Origin: Enterobacter chengduensis
GTDB taxonomy: Bacteria > Pseudomonadota > Gammaproteobacteria > Enterobacterales > Enterobacteriaceae
DNA length: 64,000 nucleotides
Assembly (NCBI RefSeq): GCF_001984825.2
Contig: NZ_CP043318.1
Coordinates: 2,418,001-2,482,000 of the forward strand
Reading direction: 5' to 3'
Part shown: one piece after another, positions 1 through 7,681 of the stretch
How the letters are laid out: each line of letters begins with the position of its first letter
Numbering within the stretch: the first letter of the stretch is position 1
Translations under genes and position numbers: made by a program
Notes under the pieces: model-generated
The model's input: only the letters and a program-made list of their open reading frames with translations
Told to the model about the DNA's origin: nothing
Database searches by the model: none

Positions 1-1091
1 ACTTTCGTGCTGTACCACCACACTTCATAGCAGCCATCCTCCTGCGTCTCCTTCAGCCCCACCCGTTCTCCCCTGAACGCCTTTCCTGCATTCAGACTGG
101 CTCCCTGTAAGCTCAGCTTCCCGCTGATATCCACTTTCCTGACCAGCACACCTTCATCGTATTCCGGGGGCGTCACGCTGCCGCTGTACTGCCGCCCAGA
201 CGGCTGATAGCGTGAGGCCGGGACCGCCATATCCAGCGCCTCGTGCGGGCGTTCAAGGTTATAGACCGTCCGCCAGTGGTCAAAGGCACGCTGCAGCTCG
301 CCGCTGTCCGCGAACCATTTCCCCTGCAGCACTTCCGCCTTCAGGCTGCGGTGAAAACGCTCCAGCTTGCCCTGCGTCTGCGGATGATATGGCCGGGAGT
401 GACCCACCTTAATACCCAGACGCATCAGCCACAGCTCCAGCGCCGTCCAGATGCCGGTTGTGTCGCCCCACGGTGAGCCGTTATCCATCGTCATCCGGTC
501 CGGCAGGCCGTAGCGTTCAAAGACGCTGACCAGCTGTTGCTGCACGGTCTCACGCCGTTCATCGGTACAGTGTGTGAGGCACAGGGAAAAACGGGAGTGG
601 TCGTCGAGCAGGGTGAGCGGATGGCAGCGGCCGCCGCCAAAGGGGAAGTGCCCCTTAAAATCCATCTGCCAGAGCCGGTTCGGGGCGTCATGTTCGAACC
701 GTCCGGTGGCCGGAATACCCGGAGCCGTGCCGGGCAGCAGGCCGTGACGGGCCATCAGGTTATGGACAGTGCTGAAGGCAGGCATACGGTGTCCCTGGTC
801 TTCCAGCCAGCGCTTAATCTTGCGGGCGCCCCAGCGTTCATGACGGTCATGGGCCATGCGCAGCAGGGCGGTGACGTCGTCAGACGAGCGGTTGGGGGAA
901 TGATGCGGCGTGCGGGGGCGGTCCTGCAGGCCGGGTTCGCCCTCGACAGCCCAGCGCTGAAGCCACTTGTAGCCGGTAGCAGGTGAAATGCCGTAGCGGC
1001 GGCAGAGGGAACGGATGTTCGCCCCGTCCTGCGAGGCGAACAAAACAAACTCGGTACGTAATGACATGGTATCTCTCGCATCCCACGGCAT
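1..1091 (-). CDS. IS481-family transposase (partial, 3' end off window)
   Basis: The minus-strand frame is open from an ATG at 1091-1089 (MPWDARDTMSLRTEF...) to the window edge, 363 codons. Family members are only slightly longer, so few residues are missing. The N-terminal third carries helix-turn-helix segments (IRSLCRRYGISPATGYKWL). The rve-type DDE integrase core follows: LWQMDFKGHF gives the first Asp, MDNGSPWG the second, and QGKLERFH the Glu. It catalyses transposition of its own element. An in-frame ATG at 1067 is an alternative start. No stop or frameshift is seen, so the gene appears intact as far as it is visible. Confidence 0.85.
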   Translation of the reverse strand, partial: MPWDARDTMSLRTEFVLFASQDGANIRSLCRRYGISPATGYKWLQRWAVEGEPGLQDRPRTPHHSPNRSSDDVTALLRMAHDRHERWGARKIKRWLEDQGHRMPAFSTVHNLMARHGLLPGTAPGIPATGRFEHDAPNRLWQMDFKGHFPFGGGRCHPLTLLDDHSRFSLCLTHCTDERRETVQQQLVSVFERYGLPDRMTMDNGSPWGDTTGIWTALELWLMRLGIKVGHSRPYHPQTQGKLERFHRSLKAEVLQGKWFADSGELQRAFDHWRTVYNLERPHEALDMAVPASRYQPSGRQYSGSVTPPEYDEGVLVRKVDISGKLSLQGASLNAGKAFRGERVGLKETQEDGCYEVWWYSTK

Positions 1092-1180
1092 AAGCGACTC
1101 CATAAACGGGTTCTTATGCCTTAGTTGTAAGTGTCTACCATGTCCCCGAACAAGTGTTCACTATGTCCCCGGACTGTACA
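1..1180 (-). mobile_element. IS481-family insertion sequence, one end only
   Basis: The transposase gene occupies most of this stretch and the element runs off the left edge. The visible terminus is taken at 1180 because, read on the minus strand, the sequence starts TGTACAG; a terminal TGT is usual for IS481-family elements. Just inside the end are two 21-bp imperfect direct repeats (1129-1149 and 1152-1172, 23-bp period), both ending ATGTCCCCG followed by one variable base, which look like transposase-binding repeats. The DNA outside the end (1181-1197, CCCCAAAGGGGCGAGGG) is half of a GC-rich intergenic repeat found complete at 17546 and 63554. The second end and any target duplication lie outside the window. 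Confidence 0.75.
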
Positions 1181-1197
1181 CCCCAAAGGGGCGAGGG
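1181..1197. repeat. Truncated copy of GC-rich intergenic repeat at the IS481 boundary
   Basis: CCCCAAAGGGGCGAGGG is the right half of the repeat seen at 17546-17583 and 63554-63590. It abuts the IS481 terminus, so the element appears to have inserted within the repeat. Confidence 0.5.
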
Positions 1198-1235
1198 AAC
1201 AGTGTCGTGCCTACGTTCAACCCGAGGATATCATG

Positions 1236-1694
1236 TCATGCCCTGTCGGCACTGGATTTGCTACCCGAGTATATAAAGACAAGCGCAATCCCCAGGCAGA
1301 CCACCGCCCCCAGACGGCTCGGCGAAAAGGGAATGGCCGCATTACCCAGCCAGCCAAAGTTATCAATCAGCATGCTCATGGTGAGCTGGCCGAAGATCAC
1401 CGCCACCGTGGCGACGGCGGTCCCGATGCGCTGTACGGCAAGCACCATAATCACGATATAGGGCACGCCAAACATCGCCCCGAGGAGCTGCCATTTCGGC
1501 ACGTCCAGCAGCGTGGCCGCCTGCTTAGGTTCAAAGAAGAAAATGAGCAGGGCGGTCACCAGCGCGCCGACGGAAAAGGTCAGAAACGCGCTTTTAAACA
1601 CGCCCACGCTGTTGCCGAGCTGGCCGTTAATGACGGCCTGAATGCTCAGCGTCGCGCCGCCGCAGACGGCCAGAAGAATCATAATCAATGTCAT
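1236..1694 (-). CDS. YdcZ/DUF606-family (DMT superfamily) membrane protein
   Basis: This 152-residue protein has about five hydrophobic helices and the N-terminal GGATLSIQAVINGQLG pattern of the YdcZ (DUF606) family in the drug/metabolite transporter superfamily. Such proteins are half-size DMT units, usually encoded as adjacent pairs. Here it follows a second copy by 3 bp, so the two probably form an inner-membrane heterodimer of unknown substrate. The start at 1694 is preceded by AGGGG, which overlaps the stop region of the upstream gene. The IS481 end lies about 55 bp beyond the stop codon and does not cut the gene. Confidence 0.8.
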   Translation of the reverse strand: MTLIMILLAVCGGATLSIQAVINGQLGNSVGVFKSAFLTFSVGALVTALLIFFFEPKQAATLLDVPKWQLLGAMFGVPYIVIMVLAVQRIGTAVATVAVIFGQLTMSMLIDNFGWLGNAAIPFSPSRLGAVVCLGIALVFIYSGSKSSADRA

Positions 1695-1697
1695 ACG

Positions 1698-2132
1698 TTA
1701 CCCCTGCGCGACCAGAACCAGTGCCGCAATGATGAACCCCAGCGCAATAATGCGCTTCCCGTTGATCTTCCTGTGCGGCGTACCCAGCAGGCCGTAGTGG
1801 TCAATGATCAGGCTTTTAAAGACCTGGCCTGCCAGAATGCCAATCATGGTCATGGCGATGCCGATGGCGGGAGTCGCCACGGTCAGGATGACCACGTATA
1901 CCGGACCGAGCACCCCGCCGAGCAGCTGCCAGCCCGGCTGGGCGAAAAACGACGGGCTGTTGCGCGGGCTGAAAAACAGCATCAGCAGAAACGTCAGCGC
2001 GGCGCCGACGCCAAAAATGCTGAAGGTCGCCCATAAGTCCCCAACTTTTCCTCCCAGCGGCCCCAGCAGTCCCGCCTCGACGGAGAGGCCCATCCCGCCT
2101 GCAACCACCAGTAAAATCAAAATAATTTGCAT
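1698..2132 (-). CDS. YdcZ/DUF606-family (DMT superfamily) membrane protein
   Basis: This is the first gene of a two-gene unit with the DMT half-transporter at 1236-1694. The ATG at 2132 (MQIILILLVVAGGMGLSVEA) is preferred over an in-frame ATG at 2198. It begins directly with a hydrophobic helix as its partner does, and AGAGAG lies upstream; the longer form would add a basic, non-conserved leader. It encodes 144 residues with several membrane segments. The divergent LysR gene at 2232 is the obvious candidate regulator. Substrate unknown. Confidence 0.8.
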   Translation of the reverse strand: MQIILILLVVAGGMGLSVEAGLLGPLGGKVGDLWATFSIFGVGAALTFLLMLFFSPRNSPSFFAQPGWQLLGGVLGPVYVVILTVATPAIGIAMTMIGILAGQVFKSLIIDHYGLLGTPHRKINGKRIIALGFIIAALVLVAQG

Positions 2133-2231
2133 AACACATGCTCTCTTGTTGTTCAGGCGACGAAGAATACGGCGTATCAACAGTGAGAAAAATGCCATAA
2201 TGCAGGAAACACCTTTGCAGGAAATGCATTA

Positions 2232-3164
2232 ATGATCGATGCCGGAAATATCAGTATTCGCGCGCTGCTGATTTTCAACGCGGTTTATGAATCGCAGAAT
2301 TTCTCCGTGGTTGCGCGGCGGGAAGGGATCTCCGCGTCGCAGGTATCACGAGTGATCCACCAGCTTGAGGACGCGATTGGCCAGCAGCTTTTTTATCGCA
2401 ATACGCGGGCCGTGATCCCGACGGAAAGCGGCCATCTTTTTATCCGCTATGCCCGAACGATGGCGGGAAGTCTTGAGGAGGCGCGCCGGGAGCTGGATGA
2501 GCGATCTATCGAGCCCACCGGCCTGATTCGCATTAACTGCCCGGTATTTTTTGGGCAGCGTCACGTTGCCCCTGGCCTGGCGGGGCTTTCGGCGCGTTAC
2601 CCCCGGCTTAACCTTGATTTGACGCTCACCGATGATTTTATCGATCCCCACCGGGATGCCGCCGACGTACTGTTCCGCATCGGCACGCTGACGGACTCCT
2701 CGTTTCACGCGCGGGTGCTTGGGCGACAGTTTTATCATCTGGCGGCGTCGCCGTCCTATCTGCAACAGCACGGCGCGCCGGACAGGCCGGAGGACCTGGC
2801 GCATCATCGCTGCCTTGTCTATCGCGGATCGTCCGGGCCTAACCGCTGGCTGATTCGCCGCAAAAATGAGGCGTGGGTTCACTACCCCGTTGCGCCGCTG
2901 ATGACGTCCAACAATGCTGAAACGCTGCTGGTTGCCGCGCTGGGCGGAATGGGGATCGTGCTGTTTCCTGACTGGCTGGTAAGTGAAAGGCTAAAAAGCG
3001 GCGAGCTTGTGTCGCTCTTGCCGGAGCATGAATGTGGGATCAACACGGAGCCGCAGACCATCGCGGCGATCTACCCGAATGCGCGTCATCCGCCCCTGAA
3101 CGTCAGGGCGGTGATTGATTACTACGTCGAGCGCTTTGGTACGCCGCCGTACTGGCAAACGTAA
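2232..3164 (+). CDS. LysR-family transcriptional regulator
   Basis: This 310-residue protein has the LysR layout. An N-terminal winged helix-turn-helix covers about residues 8-66 (FSVVARREGISASQVSRVIHQLE), and a periplasmic-binding-like effector domain covers about 95-300. It is divergent from the two DMT genes with about 100 bp between, the usual arrangement when a LysR protein controls its neighbour. AGGAAA sits 8 bp before the ATG, within a 10-base near-direct repeat (TGCAGGAAA at about 2201 and 2217). Effector unknown. Confidence 0.88.
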   Translation: MIDAGNISIRALLIFNAVYESQNFSVVARREGISASQVSRVIHQLEDAIGQQLFYRNTRAVIPTESGHLFIRYARTMAGSLEEARRELDERSIEPTGLIRINCPVFFGQRHVAPGLAGLSARYPRLNLDLTLTDDFIDPHRDAADVLFRIGTLTDSSFHARVLGRQFYHLAASPSYLQQHGAPDRPEDLAHHRCLVYRGSSGPNRWLIRRKNEAWVHYPVAPLMTSNNAETLLVAALGGMGIVLFPDWLVSERLKSGELVSLLPEHECGINTEPQTIAAIYPNARHPPLNVRAVIDYYVERFGTPPYWQT

Positions 3165-3168
3165 GAAA

Positions 3169-4197
3169 TTACGCCCCGAGCTCTTTGCGAATAATCTCGG
3201 CCCCGGCGCTAAGCGCTTTCAGCTTGCCGTTCGCGACCTGACGTGAAAGCGGAGCCATGCCGCAGTTGGTTGACGGGTAAAGCTTATCCGCATCCACAAA
3301 CTGCAGCGCTTTTCGCAGCGTATCGGCCACTTCCTCCGGGGTTTCATCGGCGTTGGTTGCCACGTCAATCGCGCCGACCATCACTTTTTTACCGCGGATC
3401 AGCTCCAGCAGATCCATCGGCACGCGGGAGTTGTGGCACTCCAGGGAGATGATGTCGATGTTAGAGGTCTGCAGCTTAGGGAAGGCCTCTTCGTACTGTC
3501 GCCACTCTGAGCCGAGCGTTTTTTTCCAGTCGGTATTGGCCTTGATGCCGTAGCCGTAGCAGATGTGTACGGCGGTTTCGCACTTCAGCCCTACAATGGC
3601 GCGCTCCAGCGCGGCGATGCCCCAGTCGTTGACCTCGTCAAAAAAGACGTTAAACGCCGGTTCATCAAACTGGATAATATCGACGCCTGCGGCCTCTAGC
3701 TCACGCGCTTCCTGGTTGAGAATTTTGGCAAACTCCCAGGCCAGCTTTTCGCGGCTTTTGTAGTGCGCGTCGTAAAGGGTGTCGATCATGGTCATCGGCC
3801 CCGGAAGAGCCCACTTGATGGGCTTGTCCGTCAGCTGGCGCAGGTACTTTGCATCGTCGACGAAGACCGGCTTCTGGCGCGCGACGGCGGAGACTACGGT
3901 CGGCACGCTGGCGTCATAGCGGTTACGAATGCGCACGGTCTGGCGATTCTCAAAATCCACGCCGCTCAGGTGTTCAATAAAGGTGGTCACGAAGTGCTGG
4001 CGGGTCTGCTCGCCGTCGCTGACGATATCGATTCCCGCACGGATCTGCTCGTCCAGAGACAGGCGCAGGGCATCCTGTTTACCCGCCAGCAGTTCCTGAT
4101 CCTGTAATTTCCACGGGGACCACAGCGTTTCAGGTTGCGCAAGCCAGGTCGGCTTAGGCAGGCTGCCAGCCGTTGAAGTCGGGAGCAATGTTTTCAT
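3169..4197 (-). CDS. mesD: MesD: core MetE-like, folate-independent methionine synthase
   Basis: This 342-residue protein corresponds to the C-terminal catalytic half of cobalamin-independent methionine synthase, without the N-terminal folate-binding half. Zinc-ligand residues are all visible: His211 and Cys213 (HICYG), Glu253 (SLECH) and Cys312 (STNCGM). The DEP motif of the homocysteine site is at 178-180. Families of short MetE-like enzymes (MesA-D) have been described that methylate homocysteine without methyl-tetrahydrofolate; the MesD family is encoded next to DUF1852 (MesX) and needs it and oxygen. The neighbour at 4221 is that DUF1852 protein, so the assignment rests on sequence plus context. 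The methyl donor is not evident from the sequence. Confidence 0.8.
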   Translation of the reverse strand: MKTLLPTSTAGSLPKPTWLAQPETLWSPWKLQDQELLAGKQDALRLSLDEQIRAGIDIVSDGEQTRQHFVTTFIEHLSGVDFENRQTVRIRNRYDASVPTVVSAVARQKPVFVDDAKYLRQLTDKPIKWALPGPMTMIDTLYDAHYKSREKLAWEFAKILNQEARELEAAGVDIIQFDEPAFNVFFDEVNDWGIAALERAIVGLKCETAVHICYGYGIKANTDWKKTLGSEWRQYEEAFPKLQTSNIDIISLECHNSRVPMDLLELIRGKKVMVGAIDVATNADETPEEVADTLRKALQFVDADKLYPSTNCGMAPLSRQVANGKLKALSAGAEIIRKELGA

Positions 4198-4220
4198 AAT
4201 AAAAGACCTTTTTTGATGTA

Positions 4221-5195
4221 TTAAAGCGTGTAGTTATCAGACCACTGCTCAAGAATGTGTTGGTAAGGCTTAATGAAGTACGCTTCGGTAAATCGACCCT
4301 GCTCAATCGCCAGCCGGCTTCGCTCTTCCCGGTCATAAACAATTTTGGTTAGGGAGTGATCCTGCTGGTTTAGATCCGGTCGGTAGTTCAGTCCCGCCGC
4401 CGAGTTGGCGTTATAAATTTCCGGGCGATAGATTTTCTGGAACGTCTCCATCGTGCTGATGGTGGCAATCAGTTCCAGATCGGTGTAGTCGCTCAGCAAG
4501 TCTCCGGTAAAGAAGAACGCGAACGGCGCCACGCTGTTTTCCGGCATGAAATAGCGCACCTTCAGGCCCATCTTCGCGAAGTACAGTTCCGTTAATGACT
4601 CGCCGTCCGGCTGATACTCAATGCCCAGCACAGGGTGCCGATTGCCGGTGCGGCGATAGGTATCCTTGCTGGAGACGCTCAGGCAAATCACCGGGCCTTT
4701 TCTGAAGTTCTCTTTGTATTCCGGTGAATTGACAAAATGGCGGAAAATATTGCCGTGCAGTTCGCCAAACTTTTCCGGAATGCTGAAGTGCGGCTGGTTC
4801 TTGTTGTGCTCCAGCAGCAGGACGCTGAAATCATAGTCCCGCACGTAAGACGAGAAGTTATTCCCGACGATGCCGGGGATACGCTGGTTGTTTTTTTTGT
4901 CGACGATGTACGTCTGCAATACCTCAATGGTCGGGAACGGCTTTTCCGTACCAATGTTTAAATCGACAGAGATGATTTCAAGCTCAACCGCGTAGCGATC
5001 GGCGTTGGGGTTATCCCAACTTGCTAAGGCGTTGAAGCGGTTGTTGATCATCACCAGCGTGTTGCGCAGGTTTTCCTGCCGTTTCTCGCCGCGCGCCAGG
5101 TTGGCAAAGTTGGTGGTGGTACGCGTATTTTCTGACGGGTTGTAATTCTCATCGAAGCAACTGCGCTTTAGGGTATATGTGAAAGTATTGCTCAT
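4221..5195 (-). CDS. mesX: MesX: DUF1852 partner of MesD
   Basis: This 324-residue DUF1852 protein is encoded 23 bp upstream of mesD in the same direction. The start is placed at the ATG at 5195 (MSNTFTYTLKRSCFDENYNP). An in-frame ATG at 5219 would add eight residues of poor quality. AGGA lies 12 bp upstream. In characterised relatives MesX is required with MesD for oxygen-dependent methionine formation from homocysteine. It shows no signal peptide or membrane segment, so it is cytoplasmic. It is conserved-looking and full length, with no recognisable catalytic motif. Confidence 0.8.
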   Translation of the reverse strand: MSNTFTYTLKRSCFDENYNPSENTRTTTNFANLARGEKRQENLRNTLVMINNRFNALASWDNPNADRYAVELEIISVDLNIGTEKPFPTIEVLQTYIVDKKNNQRIPGIVGNNFSSYVRDYDFSVLLLEHNKNQPHFSIPEKFGELHGNIFRHFVNSPEYKENFRKGPVICLSVSSKDTYRRTGNRHPVLGIEYQPDGESLTELYFAKMGLKVRYFMPENSVAPFAFFFTGDLLSDYTDLELIATISTMETFQKIYRPEIYNANSAAGLNYRPDLNQQDHSLTKIVYDREERSRLAIEQGRFTEAYFIKPYQHILEQWSDNYTL

Positions 5196-5239
5196 TGTGG
5201 TTATGCATCCTAAGTTCATGTTGCTAAGAAGTTACCAAT

Positions 5240-5252
5240 GCATAATTTATGC
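5240..5252. promoter_or_regulatory. Inverted repeat upstream of mesX
   Basis: GCATAA-T-TTATGC is a perfect 6+1+6 inverted repeat 45 bp before the mesX start. Its AT-rich core could also serve as a -10 region. No MetJ-type box (AGACGTCT) was seen nearby. The operator role is inferred from position only. Confidence 0.3.
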
Positions 5253-5340
5253 CTGAGCCCGCGGCGCAGGGGAAGTGACTTAATTTCAATGCAACATGAG
5301 CGAAGTTCATGAAGCGTGATACTCGCGTGTCGCTGCCTTC

Positions 5341-5420
5341 TTGCCGGGTGGCGCTGCGCTTACCCGGCCTACGGTTCAGCGTTGTTTGTAGGCCCGTGCA
5401 AGCGCAGCGCCGCCGGGCGA
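5341..5420. repeat. REP/BIME palindromic element
   Basis: Two head-to-head REP units (TGCCGGGTGGCGCTGCGC ... GCGCAGCGCCGCCGGGC) are separated by a short spacer. This is the same family as at 11591, 19321, 51393 and 60852. It lies between the mesX upstream region and the DUF2058 gene. Confidence 0.8.
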
Positions 5421-5478
5421 AGCTCGCACTGTGTCTGCAATATGTGCTTTGCCGTCGCCGTTAACCAGCTGTAGAGGA

Positions 5479-5516
5479 TTGGCATTTTTTTATTTCTGTT
5501 CAATTCCCGCTATAAT
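5479..5516 (+). promoter_or_regulatory. Candidate sigma-70 promoter for the DUF2058 gene
   Basis: A perfect TATAAT is at 5511-5516, 33 bp before the start codon. The -35 region is T-rich with no good hexamer at 17 bp; TTGGCA at 5479 is too distant. The -10 element is the main evidence. Confidence 0.45.
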
Positions 5517-5548
5517 CCCCAAAATTTCCAACCGGTTTAGAAACGATC

Positions 5549-6088
5549 ATGACAAAACTCACCTTACAAGAGCAGATGCTGAAAGCGGGCCTCGTCAGCA
5601 GCAAGAAAGCGGCGAAAGTGCAGCGCACGGCAAAGAAATCACGCGTTCAGGCGCGTGAGGCTCGGGAAGCGGTAGAAGAGAACAAGAAGGCGCAGATCGA
5701 GCGTGACAGGCTGCTGAGCGAGCAGCAGAAGCAGGCCGTGCTGGCGAAAGAGTTTAAGGCACAGGTGAAGCAGCTGATTGAGATGAACCGCATCACCGTG
5801 GCGAAAGGCAACATCACCTTTAACTTCACCGACGGCAATCTGATCAAAAAAATCGACGTCGACAAGCAAACTCAGGCTCAGCTGATCAACGGTCGTCTGG
5901 CGATTGCGCGCCTGGTGCTGAATGCCAACGGCGACTGCGAATACGCGATCATTCCGGCGGTGGTGGCGGATAAAATTGCCCAGCGCGATGCCGACAGCAT
6001 CGTGTTAAACAGCGCGCTCAGCCAGGAAGAGCAGGACGAAGACGATCCGTACGCGGACTTCAAAATCCCTGACGATTTGATGTGGTAA
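5549..6088 (+). CDS. DUF2058 (YaiL-type) nucleoprotein
   Basis: This 179-residue, highly charged protein starts MTKLTLQEQMLKAGLVSSKK, the conserved opening of the YaiL/DUF2058 family. Residues about 20-75 are Lys/Arg/Glu-rich and probably a coiled coil. A compact C-terminal domain follows from about 85 (ITFNFTDGNLIKKIDVD), and the tail is acidic (EEQDEDDPYADF). Family members are annotated as nucleic-acid-associated proteins, but the biochemical role is not settled. It is monocistronic, with a good -10 element upstream and a convergent pseudouridine synthase gene 7 bp downstream. Confidence 0.85.
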   Translation: MTKLTLQEQMLKAGLVSSKKAAKVQRTAKKSRVQAREAREAVEENKKAQIERDRLLSEQQKQAVLAKEFKAQVKQLIEMNRITVAKGNITFNFTDGNLIKKIDVDKQTQAQLINGRLAIARLVLNANGDCEYAIIPAVVADKIAQRDADSIVLNSALSQEEQDEDDPYADFKIPDDLMW

Positions 6089-6095
6089 ACCCTAT

Positions 6096-6782
6096 TCAGA
6101 ACGGGGCGGCGTGGCGGGCGTTCACCGGCTCACCGCTTACGGGATGAATAAAATTCAACTCGCAGGCATGCAGCATCAGACGGGGCGCTCCCTCAGCCCC
6201 GGGCGCGTCAAGACCGCCATACAGATCGCAGCCCAGAATAGGGTGCCCCAGCTGCTGGCAGTGAATGCGCAGCTGATGGGTTCGCCCGGTCTCCGGCGTC
6301 AGTTCCACCCGCGTTAACGGCAGTCCCGTCTCCTGATAAAACCGCTCCACCACCCGATAGCGAGAGCGGGCGGGTTTACCGTTAATGGCGCAGATCGACA
6401 TCAGCGGGAACAGCGTCGGGTCTTTGGCTATGGGCGCGTCTATGACTCCCTCATCGTTTTCCAGATGCCCGCAAAGCAGGGCGCTGTAGCCTTTCTCCAC
6501 GCTGCGCTGGCTGAACTGCTGGCAGAGCGCGGCGTTGATGGCCTTATTGCGCGCAACCACCATCAAACCGGACGTGCCGAAATCGAGACGATGCACTAGC
6601 GTGCAGCCCGGGAAGGTCTGGACCAGACGATAGTGGACGGAGTCGAGGTTTTGCGGATTTTTACCCGAAAGACTAAGCAGGCCGGAAGGCTTATCGATCA
6701 GCAGCAGATGTTCATCCTGCCAGAGGATCTCAATGTCGTCGTGACACGGTGGGGCAATAAAAGAATCAATAATTGCAGACAT
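6096..6782 (-). CDS. RluA-family pseudouridine synthase
   Basis: This 228-residue protein has the RluA/RluC/RluD catalytic motif HRLDFGTSG at 64-72, with Asp67 the predicted nucleophile, and the downstream ETGRTHQLRIH motif near 163. It isomerises uridine to pseudouridine in RNA; the target cannot be read from sequence. It is divergent enough from E. coli RluA (for example DFGTSG instead of DMATSG) that I do not assign that symbol. There is no N-terminal S4 domain, as in RluA. It converges on the DUF2058 gene and lies downstream of azoR beyond that gene's terminator. Confidence 0.85.
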   Translation of the reverse strand: MSAIIDSFIAPPCHDDIEILWQDEHLLLIDKPSGLLSLSGKNPQNLDSVHYRLVQTFPGCTLVHRLDFGTSGLMVVARNKAINAALCQQFSQRSVEKGYSALLCGHLENDEGVIDAPIAKDPTLFPLMSICAINGKPARSRYRVVERFYQETGLPLTRVELTPETGRTHQLRIHCQQLGHPILGCDLYGGLDAPGAEGAPRLMLHACELNFIHPVSGEPVNARHAAPF

Positions 6783-6826
6783 CAGGCCGCCCGGCTGGAG
6801 AGTGGGAGCGGATGATAACGAAATGC

Positions 6827-6866
6827 GGAGAAAAGAAAAACCCTCCCACCGGGCGGTGAGAGGGGG
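6827..6866 (-). terminator. Rho-independent terminator of azoR
   Basis: Read on the minus strand, CCCTCTCACCGCCCGGTGGGAGGG forms a strong GC hairpin shortly after the azoR stop codon and is followed by TTTTTCTTTTC. Confidence 0.85.
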
Positions 6867-6871
6867 AAATC

Positions 6872-7534
<663 letters not shown>

Positions 7535-7681
7535 CTATTCACAATCCTGCCACAGAGATAGCGCAATATATCGAAGCCTATGTTCGAATTTTTTGAATAA
7601 GGCGCGGAAAGCGTCAATGTGGTACTCTATAGCAATCATTAAAAAGAGATTTTACCCGGCAGAGCACTGCCCATTAACGCT

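Noticed and set aside
755..1086. Two short minus-strand frames in the IS481 region
   Set aside because: They are out of frame with the transposase, which is open to the window edge and has DDE motifs.
1131..2036. 301-codon plus-strand frame opposite the two DMT genes
   Set aside because: Composition is that of an antisense shadow; both minus-strand genes have clear membrane-protein sequence and good starts.
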